Both the position numbers and the translations under genes were made by a program. This document shows, one piece after another, positions 1 through 5,284 of a stretch of 5,664 nucleotides of DNA (positions within the stretch are counted from its first letter, which is position 1; every line of letters begins with the position of its first letter). Source of the DNA: DASPFV01 sp035620975 (GTDB taxonomy: Bacteria; Acidobacteriota; Vicinamibacteria; Vicinamibacterales; 2-12-FULL-66-21); contig DASPFV010000143.1 in the NCBI GenBank assembly GCA_035620975.1, positions 1 through 5,664 of the forward strand, given 5' to 3'. The notes under the pieces are model-generated. The model made no database searches, was not told the DNA's origin, and was given only the letters and a program-made list of their open reading frames with translations.

Positions 1-87
1 CTAGGTCTGGTGGCCCTGGGCGGGTGCTACGTTCCGGCCAGACGCGCGACCCGCGTGGCGCCGGCGGTCGCGTTGCGCGGGGACTAA
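1..87 (+). CDS. ABC transporter permease, MacB/FtsX (ADOP-like) family, C-terminal end only
   Basis: Partial gene entering from the left edge. Frame 1 reads 28 codons and stops at TAA (85-87). The peptide has a hydrophobic start (LGLVALGGCYV, the end of a membrane helix), then PARRATRV (residues 12-19) and a closing VALRGD. A last helix followed by P-A-R-R-A-T-R-V and V-A-L-R is the typical C-terminus of MacB/FtsX-type permeases, including the duplicated orphan permeases (ADOP) abundant in Acidobacteriota. Such proteins are inner-membrane subunits thought to couple ATP hydrolysis by a partner to export or to mechanical work in the envelope. No start codon is visible, so only the terminal segment can be judged. 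Whether it is a short MacB-type or a long ADOP-type permease (about 800 residues) cannot be told from 28 residues. Confidence 0.72.
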   Translation, partial: LGLVALGGCYVPARRATRVAPAVALRGD

Positions 88-116
88 AAAGAAACCGGGG
101 GGCTTCGCCCCGCCGG
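86..116 (-). terminator. Probable intrinsic terminator reading leftward
   Basis: The stem-loop at 95-116 has an outer CCGG/CCGG pairing (95-98 with 113-116), one unpaired G at 112, and an inner GGGGC/GCCCC stem (99-103 with 107-111) closed by a TTC loop. The A-rich run at 86-94 reads TTTCTTTTT on the minus strand, directly after the hairpin, as a Rho-independent terminator should. On the plus strand the hairpin is followed by CCCCCC and no T-run, so the signal faces transcripts from the right, most plausibly the doxX-like gene. It overlaps the permease stop codon and would keep minus-strand RNA from running antisense into the permease gene. Confidence 0.6.
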
Positions 117-228
117 ACCCCCCATCGCCGTCGCTCGCGGGGCCCCACGATCCCCGCTCCCCGCTCCGCCGGGGCGCGCCTGTTTCGTGACATCGTGGGT
201 CCGGCAACGCCGGGTGGGGTACTAAAGA

Positions 229-285
229 GGCCTTGAGCCCTCAGAACTTGTACGAATGAGTCAAGTTCTTCCGGGGGTCAAGGCC
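229..285. repeat. 57-bp nested imperfect palindrome
   Basis: Two inverted repeats sit one inside the other. The outer arms are GGCCTTGA (229-236) and TCAAGGCC (278-285), exact over 8 bp. The inner arms are AGAACTTG (243-250) and CAAGTTCT (262-269), exact over 8 bp, around an 11-base loop. Between the two layers, CCC (238-240) can pair with GGG (274-276). The element could fold as a long bulged hairpin in DNA or RNA. No T-run follows on either strand, so it is not a standard intrinsic terminator. It may be a REP-like or miniature mobile element or a transcript-end stabiliser; its function is unknown. Confidence 0.55.
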
Positions 286-327
286 GCCCGCGCGTCAGCG
301 CGGCGTTATCTAACGATGCCATCCAGC

Positions 328-362
328 GAGGCGGAGCCTGTCGCCGGTCTGAGGCGGAGCCT
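328..362. repeat. Direct repeat GAGGCGGAGCCT, two copies 23 bp apart
   Basis: The 12-mer GAGGCGGAGCCT occurs exactly at 328-339 and 351-362. The second copy runs into the 8-bp palindrome CTCGCGAG (361-368). With its flanks (TCTGAGGCGGAGCC), the second copy resembles the reverse complement of the palindromic repeats at 961-1028 (CCTGAAGGCGGAAGCC), so the two sets may be diverged members of one interspersed family. Confidence 0.5.
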
Positions 363-375
363 CGCGAGCCTTCTT

Positions 376-415
376 CAGGTTCGTGGTGCCGGGTTCAAGG
401 TTCCGGGTTCCAGGT
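376..415. repeat. GGTTC-type heptad tract downstream of the doxX-like gene
   Basis: Degenerate 7-base units run GGGTTCA (391-397), AGGTTCC (398-404), GGGTTCC (405-411), then a partial AGGT. An outlying CAGGTTC lies at 376-382. The tract starts 7 bases past the stop codon of the minus-strand doxX-like gene. A cleaner tract of the same heptad, in the opposite orientation on the plus strand, lies beside the rho stop codon at 5285-5318. Confidence 0.55.
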
Positions 416-422
416 GGCGGTT

Positions 423-815
423 TCAACGGCGCCCGCTTCTCAGCGCATCGATGCTCCATTTGCCCGAGCCCCGGGCGGCGAAGTACAGGAACACGAAGCA
501 GTAGAGCGCCGCGAGTTCCCCGCCATTCATGATGGGCCAGAAGCCGCGCGGCGCGTGGGCCTGGAAGTAGGCCACCGCCATTTCACCCGACGCGATGAAC
601 GCGATCGGACTGGTGAACAGGCCGAGGGCGATCGCCGCGCCGCCGAACACTTCGATCACGCCGGCGAACCATTGCTGCGTCAATGGCTCGGCTGCGGCGG
701 CCCTCCCGAACCCGCCGAGGAGTTTGGGCAGGCCGTGCTGGAAGAAGAGAAAGCCGGCAACGATTCGCAGGAGCGCGTAGATGCTGGCCGTGAAGGGTCC
801 GAGAAGCTTCTCCAT
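423..815 (-). CDS. DoxX family integral membrane protein
   Basis: This is a 130-residue inner-membrane protein of the DoxX/DoxD-like family (four transmembrane helices, usually 120-160 residues). Helices are visible at about residues 10-27, 48-68, 70-86 and 99-115. Family hallmarks are FFQHGLPKLLG (24-34) after helix 1, the IEVFGGAAIALGLFT stretch in helix 2, and MNGGELAALYCFVFLYFAARG (96-116) followed by KWSID near the C-terminus. The name comes from a thiosulfate:quinone oxidoreductase subunit of archaea. Bacterial homologues are mostly uncharacterised; some are tied to redox balance at the membrane, so a specific reaction should not be inferred. The start at 815 gives a normal N-terminus, with AGGT about 7 bases upstream as a weak ribosome site. 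The gene stands alone and diverges from the kinase gene across about 300 bp. The opposite strand is open through its length, but only as a GC-rich shadow. Confidence 0.9.
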   Translation of the reverse strand: MEKLLGPFTASIYALLRIVAGFLFFQHGLPKLLGGFGRAAAAEPLTQQWFAGVIEVFGGAAIALGLFTSPIAFIASGEMAVAYFQAHAPRGFWPIMNGGELAALYCFVFLYFAARGSGKWSIDALRSGRR

Positions 816-933
816 GTCGAGGACCTACGCCGCGGGTGGCCCCGGCGCTTACCGGCGGGCCCGCGCGTTCCGCCGCGCGGGCCAGCGCGAGCGCGCAAGC
901 CGGCGGTCCAACGTAGATCAAAGGCTTCCCCTC

Positions 934-1028
934 GTGGCTTCCGCCTCTCAGTTCTCTCTGGTGGCTTCCGCCTTCAGGCGGAAGTTTCCATCCCGTTCTC
1001 GCTCGTGGCTTCCGCCTTCAGGCGGAAG
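934..1028. repeat. Interspersed 24-bp repeat with palindromic core, two full copies plus a partial
   Basis: Full copies at 961-984 and 1005-1028 are identical over 24 bases (start-to-start 44). A 13-base left part, GTGGCTTCCGCCT, is at 934-946. Each full copy contains CTTCCGCCT-TC-AGGCGGAAG, a 9-bp perfect inverted repeat around TC. In the last copy the arms extend to 11 bp (1007-1017 with 1020-1030). The copies lie 85 to 180 bp upstream of the kinase start. They look like short interspersed palindromes of REP type. Operators for a dimeric regulator are possible, but exact repetition including non-palindromic flank favours an interspersed element. Spacing and copy number do not fit a CRISPR array. 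Confidence 0.65.
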
Positions 1029-1089
1029 CCCCATTCCGCCGCAGCGCATGGCTGCTCCACGTGCCCGAGCCCTCACAGCGACGGGAAGC

Positions 1090-1104
1090 TGCTAGAATCG
1101 CCGC
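1090..1104 (+). promoter_or_regulatory. Extended -10 promoter of the kinase gene
   Basis: TG (1090-1091), one base, then TAGAAT (1093-1098) gives an extended -10 element of sigma-70 type, matching TATAAT at five of six positions. It lies 14 bases before the kinase ATG (1113), so the transcript would have a very short leader; no clear Shine-Dalgarno sequence is present. No good -35 box is visible about 17 bases upstream, which is tolerated when an extended -10 is present. The block TAGAATcGCCGC recurs almost unchanged at 1959-1970. Confidence 0.5.
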
Positions 1105-1112
1105 CACTCATC

Positions 1113-1877
1113 ATGCCGCTGGATCGCGGAACCCGGCTCGGTCCGTACGAAGTTCTGGAGCGGCTAGGCGCCGGCGGCATGGGTGAGGTGTACCGCGCTC
1201 GGGATACTCAGCTTCAACGTGAGGTCGCGATCAAGATCCTGCCGGAGCCGTTCGCGCATGATCCCGATCGCCTCGCCCGCTTCAAGCGCGAAGCCCAGGT
1301 CCTCGCGTCGCTCAATCATCCGAACATCGCGGCGATCTACGGTTTCGAGGGGTCGGCGGGCATACAGGCCCTCGTACTCGAACTCGTCGATGGTCCCACC
1401 CTGGCCGACCGGGTTGGCATCGGCGCCATCGCCGTCCCCGAGGCTCTGCAGATCGCCCGACAGATCACCGATGCGCTGGAGAGCGCTCACGAACTGGGGA
1501 TCATCCACCGCGATTTGAAGCCGGCCAATGTCAAGCTGCGTCCGGACGGCACAGTCAAAGTGCTCGATTTCGGCCTGGCACGAGCGCTCGATCCACCGGC
1601 CGCTGACACCGCCGATGTCGCGACATCTCCCACGATCACGAGCCCGGCTATGACCCGCGTGGGCGTCATCCTTGGAACGGCCGCCTACATGAGCCCGGAA
1701 CAGGCAAAGGGCCGTGCGGCCGGCAAACGAAGTGACGTGTGGGCATTCGGTTCGTTGCTCTACGAGATGCTGACTGGACGGCGCGCCTTCGACGGCGCGG
1801 ACGTGCCGGAGACTCTGGGGCTCGTTCTGACGCGGGATCCCGATTTCGCTGCGCTGCCGGCGGACACCCCGCGCTAA
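1113..1877 (+). pseudogene. Ser/Thr protein kinase (PknB-like), truncated inside the kinase C-lobe
   Basis: The 254-residue product is almost wholly a Hanks-type kinase domain. Visible motifs are the glycine loop LGAGGMGEVY (18-27), the ATP-binding lysine in VAIK (K41), the helix-C glutamate (E60), catalytic loop HRDLKPANV (132-140), DFG (152-154), the activation segment with GTAAYMSPEQ (188-197), and DVWAFG (208-213). The ATG at 1113 was chosen because the domain begins at once (GTRLGPYEVLERLG) and a promoter lies just upstream; the frame is open further left but without similarity. The product ends at LPADTPR, where family members continue into the last helices with the conserved subdomain XI arginine, then usually a membrane helix and a WD40/TolB-type sensor region. 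All of that is missing, and no remnant appears in the next 80 bases. It could be a decayed relic or an expressed minimal kinase lacking its final helices; loss of the C-lobe core makes decay more likely. Confidence 0.75.
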
Positions 1878-1899
1878 TCCTGGCATGAAGCCGCCAGGA
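1878..1899 (+). terminator. Stem-loop directly after the kinase stop codon (weak terminator candidate)
   Basis: TCCTGGC (1878-1884) pairs with GCCAGGA (1893-1899) around an 8-base loop, starting at the base after the TAA stop. No T-run follows, so it is not a standard Rho-independent terminator; it may protect the 3' end or mark a rearrangement junction. Confidence 0.3.
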
Positions 1900-1958
1900 A
1901 ACGAGCCTTCTGCTTCGTCAGCGACTCTGGCCTCCCGACTGATTCACCCGGTCCGCAG

Positions 1959-1970
1959 TAGAATTGCCGC
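1959..1970 (+). promoter_or_regulatory. Probable -10 promoter upstream of the secreted-protein pair
   Basis: TAGAAT (1959-1964) followed by TGCCGC matches 11 of 12 bases of the block at the kinase promoter (1093-1104). There is no TG extension and no clear -35 box. A transcript starting about 7 bases downstream would begin near 1971-1973, just ahead of a GGAGG ribosome site at 1975-1979. This placement argues against the TTG at 1964 being the real start codon, because it would lie upstream of the message. Confidence 0.4.
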
Positions 1971-3658
1971 AGCCGGAGGTCGGCCGTACGCCCACGCCCA
2001 CTCTCGCTGTCGGCGCGCTCTGCCTGCTCCTGCAGGCGGCTGTGCCGACCTCGCGCGACGTGACACCCTCCCCTGACCTGGGCGCCATCTCCGGTCGCGT
2101 CACCGAGCAAGGCTCCGGCCGGCCAATCGCGCGCGCAGCGGTCGTCCTGATCGGTGGGTCGGGTGAGCGGCACGAGATCGAGACCGATCCGGACGGGCGT
2201 TACGAATTCACAGGTCTCCCGCCGGGCAGGTACGCCGTCGCGGCCAGTCCCGGCGAGCTGCGCGCGACTCATCTGCTCCAGCTCCTTGGCGATCCGGAAC
2301 CGCGTGCTTCCCTGCCGGCGCGGCCGCGGCCGGCAGTGACCCTGGCGCCGGGCGAGGTCAGAACCGGAGCCGACATCGCGCTCACACGAGCGCTCGCGAT
2401 CGAGGGCCGCGTGCTCGACGAGAACGGCGAGCCCATGAGCGGCGTCGAGATCGCCGTTCTCCGGGAAGGCCTTCCGCACCCGAGCGACGGCATCCTGTCG
2501 GACGACCGCGGCGAGTACCGGGCCTTTGGTCTCCCGCCGGGCCGGTATCGCGTCTGCGCATTCGCGGACGGCTCAGGAAGCCTTGGTCCCCTGCCGGCCA
2601 GTGACTCGCGCTTCGTCCGAACCTGCCATCCGTCCGCCACATCGGAGACTACGGCCGCCGACGTCGCGGTCGTTGACATGGACATCGCGTCGATCGACAT
2701 CCGGATGCAGCGCAGTGGTACTTACTCGCTGTCCGGAGTGGTCGTCGACGCATCCGGCGCTCCCGCAACGCGTGCACGCGTCGGGGCAGTCGGTGTCGGT
2801 CATCGAGGCGGCGGGGACACTGGCGTTCACACCGACGAAGGCCGTTTCGACATCGACGGTCTGATTCCCGGCTCCTACATGCTGATCGCTTCCCTCGGCG
2901 GCCCGGAGACCCCCGACGACCGGCGGCCGCCCGCGCGCGAGCACGAGATGGCGTTCGTGCCCGTCGAGATCGGCCACGCAGACGTGGACGGCCTGACGAT
3001 TACGTTGTCGAAGGGGGAGAAGATTGCAGGTCGCGTACGGTTCGAGGGCGGGCAGCGGCCGCCATTTACCCGACGAGGGATCTCCGTGTTTCTGGGCAGC
3101 CCGCGGGACCTGCCGGGATTCGGCGGATTGCCTGTGATGACCGACGTGGAGGACGACCTGACGTTCGTGCTCGAGGGCTTCTTCCAACTGCCACGGTTCG
3201 TCGGGTTATCCGGACTGCCCGACGGCTGGGTCGTCGCGTCCGTGCGACATGGCGATCGCGACATCACGGGACAGGTCGTCGAGTTCAGCGCCAACCCCGG
3301 GTCGCGCCCGATCGAGATCTCCGTCACGAACAGGGCCGCCCGTCCGTCCGCCCGGATTCTCGACCAGGGGCAGCCCTCCACCGAGCATCATGCCGTCGTG
3401 TTTCCCGTCGACCCCGCGAGATGGAGGACGGCGAACCTCTTCCCCGAGGCTCCGATCTCGACCGAGGGTGTCATGCCGCTGGGAACCCTGCTGCCGGGTG
3501 AATACTTCGTAGCGGCGCTCTCGCCGCAAGACCGTCATCTCCTCTTCCTCGAGCCAGAACGGCTCGAGGATCTGGCCCGCGTTGCCGATCGCGTGACGTT
3601 TGGCGAGGGCGATCGGCAGACGCTCGATGTCCGCGTACGCAAGCTTCCACGGCGATGA
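1964..3658 (+). CDS. Secreted protein with tandem carboxypeptidase-regulatory-like beta-sandwich repeats (upstream paralog)
   Basis: Up to 564 residues from the TTG at 1964. A hydrophobic stretch (about residues 14-27, LAVGALCLLLQAAV) suggests a Sec signal peptide, so the protein is probably extracytoplasmic. Five CarboxypepD_reg-like repeats can be traced by ISGRV/IEGRV-type openings and GxYxxxGLPPGRYxV closings: about 42-95, 147-200, 255-310, 353-440 (divergent) and 450-515. An acidic helix follows (LEPERLEDLARVADRV). These Ig/transthyretin-like folds bind or present ligands or serve as structural modules; no catalytic residues, TonB plug, beta-barrel or anchor is present. Its only cysteines outside the signal are C198 and C221. 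The start is uncertain: TTG 1964 has no ribosome site and overlaps a -10-like box; GGAGG (1975-1979) sits 8 bases before an in-frame ACG (1988), and GTG 2042 would remove the signal peptide. The stop overlaps the next gene's ATG. Substrate and pathway are unknown. Confidence 0.82.
   Translation: MPQPEVGRTPTPTLAVGALCLLLQAAVPTSRDVTPSPDLGAISGRVTEQGSGRPIARAAVVLIGGSGERHEIETDPDGRYEFTGLPPGRYAVAASPGELRATHLLQLLGDPEPRASLPARPRPAVTLAPGEVRTGADIALTRALAIEGRVLDENGEPMSGVEIAVLREGLPHPSDGILSDDRGEYRAFGLPPGRYRVCAFADGSGSLGPLPASDSRFVRTCHPSATSETTAADVAVVDMDIASIDIRMQRSGTYSLSGVVVDASGAPATRARVGAVGVGHRGGGDTGVHTDEGRFDIDGLIPGSYMLIASLGGPETPDDRRPPAREHEMAFVPVEIGHADVDGLTITLSKGEKIAGRVRFEGGQRPPFTRRGISVFLGSPRDLPGFGGLPVMTDVEDDLTFVLEGFFQLPRFVGLSGLPDGWVVASVRHGDRDITGQVVEFSANPGSRPIEISVTNRAARPSARILDQGQPSTEHHAVVFPVDPARWRTANLFPEAPISTEGVMPLGTLLPGEYFVAALSPQDRHLLFLEPERLEDLARVADRVTFGEGDRQTLDVRVRKLPRR
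1975..1979 (+). promoter_or_regulatory. Strong ribosome binding site without a standard start codon
   Basis: GGAGG is a near-perfect Shine-Dalgarno core. In the frame of the downstream gene, the codon at the expected distance is ACG (1988-1990, 8-base spacer), followed by a proline codon and a signal-peptide-like sequence. No in-frame ATG, GTG or TTG occurs between this site and the GTG at 2042. Either ACG is used, the base is a mutation or sequencing error of ATG, or the site is fortuitous. Confidence 0.4.
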
Positions 3659-5259
3659 CCGCCCTGCTGCCCTTCCTGCTGGTCGTCGGCTTCGCGCAGG
3701 AACCCGGTTCGGGCCCGGCGCCGGCCGGAACGAGCGAGATACGGGGCCGCATCACCGATGCCGAATCGGGGCTACCCGTCCCTGGCGCCGTCGTCCGGCT
3801 GACTGCGTTCCCGGAGTCGATGTTGACGACGGCGGACGGCGAGGGGCGGTACGTGTTCCGCGCGCTGCGTCCGGGCCAGTATCTCGTGTCGGCGGAGAAC
3901 CCGTCACATCGCGCGACGTACTTGCCGGGAGGCTATGTCGATCCTCTCAGAGGAAGCCAGATCGCCTTGCGGGAGAGGGAGGTGCGAGCCGATGTCGACA
4001 TCGCCCTCCGGCGCGCCGGCGTGCTCGAGGTTCGCGTCGTGGACGACGTTGGCGAGCCCGTGGCGCGGTCGCGCGTAACGCTCAGATCGGCAGCGACAGG
4101 GGCGAGAATCTTCGTCGACATTCGCCGCGGCACCGACGATCGCGGTGTCATCAGGCTGTACCCGCTTCCCCCCGGGGATTACACCGTCTGCGCCGAGCCT
4201 GGCATCGGCCGTGTTTTCACCGGCAGTCGCCGACGCGCGCCGCGCGAGCGCCTGCTGCGAACCTGCATCACCGATGCGGAAGGTGCGGACCGGACAGCCA
4301 CCGTGAGTGGTCCGGGCACTTCCACAGTGGAGCTCCGGATGCGCCGGGGACGGACTTACTCGATCTCGGGAACCGTGCTCGACGCGACTGGGACTCCGTC
4401 TTCCGACGCGTTCGTGAGCCTGGAAATCCATTCCGACGGACTCTCGAGCGGCTTCAGCTCAGCCGGCGACGGCAGCGGCCGGTTTGCGTACAAGGACGTC
4501 CCGCCGGGCGAGTACGGGATCGCGGCCAGGAGCGGAGGCAGTTACCAGAGGCCCCCCGTGCAGGAGGGCTATCTGGCACTCCGGGTAGTGGCGTCCGATC
4601 TCGACGATCTGACCGTTCACATGGCTCCGACGGTTGAAGTGAAGGGGCGCGTGACGTTCGAGGGACCGGCCGAACCCTCGCTCGATCCCCGGATGAGCCC
4701 GCTGATGATCTCGGCGAGGCTCGTCGGGGACCAGAGCCGGGGCAACGGCTCCACACAGAGCGGCCACATGTATCCCGATCGCACGTTCGCGATTCAGGGC
4801 CTGTTCGGCCGGCGCACGTTCGCGTTCGCGAACGTGCCGCGGGGCTGGTACGTCAAGTCCGTGCACCTGGGCGAGCGGGACGTGACGGACGTGCCGGTGG
4901 AAATCGGAAAGGCCGACGGCGAGCTGGAGGTCGTGCTCAGCACCCGCGGCGCAGCCGTCTCGGGCCGCGCGCTCGACGGCCTCGGCAACGTCGTCCCCGG
5001 CATCCGGGTGCTCGCCCTGCCCGCCGACCCGGACCGGTGGTGGGCCCGGGAGTTCCCGTCGGCCGCCGTCTCCAAGGAAGGCCGGTTCGAGCTCGGTCCG
5101 CTGCGCGGCGGCGATTATCTCCTGGTCGCCTTCCCGGCCGTCCGCTCGATGGCCCTGTACCAGGATCCGGACGAGGTGCGACGCCTGGCGAAACAGGCCG
5201 AGCGGGTGAGCGTGCAGGACGGCGAACGCCTGGAGGTCTTGCTGACCGTCCAGAGGTAG
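3655..5259 (+). CDS. Secreted protein with tandem carboxypeptidase-regulatory-like beta-sandwich repeats (downstream paralog)
   Basis: 534 residues. The N-terminus MTALLPFLLVVGFAQEPG is a short signal peptide, with likely cleavage after GFA (13-14), then a Pro/Gly/Ala linker. CarboxypepD_reg-like repeats: about 29-80 (IRGRITD to GQYLVSA), 122-180 (to PPGDYTVCA), 234-291 (YSISGTVLD to PPGEYGIA), 328-416 (VKGRVTFEG; divergent) and 434-492 (VSGRALDGLG to GGDYLLVAF), ending in a charged helix (DPDEVRRLAKQAERV). It aligns with the upstream protein over its whole length, including RTYSISG versus GTYSLSG, GWYVKSVHLGERDVT versus GWVVASVRHGDRDIT, and equivalent cysteines (C179, C204), its only two. 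The pair therefore arose by gene duplication. The ATG overlaps the preceding TGA (ATGA) and no Shine-Dalgarno site precedes it, so translation is probably coupled to the upstream gene. No catalytic motif, membrane anchor or barrel is seen; a binding or structural role outside the inner membrane is inferred. Confidence 0.9.
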   Translation: MTALLPFLLVVGFAQEPGSGPAPAGTSEIRGRITDAESGLPVPGAVVRLTAFPESMLTTADGEGRYVFRALRPGQYLVSAENPSHRATYLPGGYVDPLRGSQIALREREVRADVDIALRRAGVLEVRVVDDVGEPVARSRVTLRSAATGARIFVDIRRGTDDRGVIRLYPLPPGDYTVCAEPGIGRVFTGSRRRAPRERLLRTCITDAEGADRTATVSGPGTSTVELRMRRGRTYSISGTVLDATGTPSSDAFVSLEIHSDGLSSGFSSAGDGSGRFAYKDVPPGEYGIAARSGGSYQRPPVQEGYLALRVVASDLDDLTVHMAPTVEVKGRVTFEGPAEPSLDPRMSPLMISARLVGDQSRGNGSTQSGHMYPDRTFAIQGLFGRRTFAFANVPRGWYVKSVHLGERDVTDVPVEIGKADGELEVVLSTRGAAVSGRALDGLGNVVPGIRVLALPADPDRWWAREFPSAAVSKEGRFELGPLRGGDYLLVAFPAVRSMALYQDPDEVRRLAKQAERVSVQDGERLEVLLTVQR

Positions 5260-5264
5260 GCGAC

Positions 5265-5278
5265 AGGGTCGCGACCCT
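5265..5278. repeat. 14-bp perfect palindrome in the convergent spacer
   Basis: AGGGTCGCGACCCT is perfectly self-complementary and begins six bases after the stop of the secreted-protein gene. As RNA it could form only a short stem with a tight loop, and on the plus strand it is followed by TTAAATG rather than a T-run. It may help end transcription from either side or bind a dimeric protein; evidence for either is thin. Confidence 0.4.
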
Positions 5279-5284
5279 TAAATG

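Larger units (their letters stand above)
88..422. other. Gene-free spacer with palindromes and repeats
   Basis: No credible gene lies between the permease stop and the end of the doxX-like gene. The short open frames here are arginine/proline-rich with no family likeness. The spacer holds the minus-facing terminator, an 8-bp inverted repeat CCCACGAT (144-151)/ATCGTGGG (192-199), a tandem TCCCCGC pair (151-164), a 57-bp nested palindrome (229-285), a small hairpin CCGCGC-GTCA-GCGCGG (288-303), a CGTTA-TC-TAACG hairpin (304-315), a direct repeat (328-339 and 351-362) and a GGTTC-type heptad tract (376-415). It is a convergent gap, so promoters are not expected and I see none. Confidence 0.6.
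816..1112. other. Divergent spacer between the doxX-like and kinase genes
   Basis: The 297-bp region must contain the promoters of both flanking genes. Its right end has a good extended -10 box for the kinase gene. I cannot see a convincing -35/-10 pair for the minus-strand gene. The middle holds two exact copies and one partial copy of a 24-bp repeat with a palindromic core. No open frame here resembles a protein. The kinase frame stays open leftward through the spacer, but that stretch is arginine-rich, encodes the repeats themselves and lacks family similarity. Confidence 0.6.

Noticed and set aside
144..199. Inverted repeat CCCACGAT/ATCGTGGG as the ends of an insertion element
   Set aside because: Only 56 bp in total, no flanking target duplication found, and no coding capacity; more likely spacer structure or chance in GC-rich DNA.
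1..207. Minus-strand 68-codon frame over the left edge
   Set aside because: Low-complexity Arg/Gly/Pro composition, overlap with the terminator hairpin, and a better plus-strand permease tail in the same bases.
298..320. Integron attC-like site (GCGTTATCTAACGATGCC)
   Set aside because: It has GTTA and TAAC cores, but they form only a 5-bp hairpin with a 2-base loop. No paired outer sites, cassette gene or integrase is present.
934..1028. CRISPR array
   Set aside because: Only two full repeats with a 20-base spacer and a partial copy at a different spacing; repeats are short and no cas gene is nearby.
414..1112. Leftward extension of the kinase frame by 233 codons
   Set aside because: The frame is open, but it runs antisense through the doxX-like gene and the palindromic repeats, has arginine-rich composition without similarity, and the kinase domain begins cleanly after the ATG at 1113 next to a promoter.
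1164..1886. Minus-strand 240-codon frame antisense to the kinase
   Set aside because: It mirrors the kinase codons and has no family features; the plus-strand frame holds every kinase motif in order.
1945..2000. tRNA-like segment (CCGGAGGTCGGCC) upstream of the first secreted-protein gene
   Set aside because: It recalls a tRNA variable and T-stem region, but there is no GTTCRA T-loop, no D-arm, no acceptor pairing, and the bases are explained by a ribosome site and coding sequence.
3600..4637. Plus-strand 345-codon frame inside the second secreted-protein gene
   Set aside because: Arginine-rich shadow of a GC-rich gene in another frame; the frame from 3655 carries the signal peptide and repeats.
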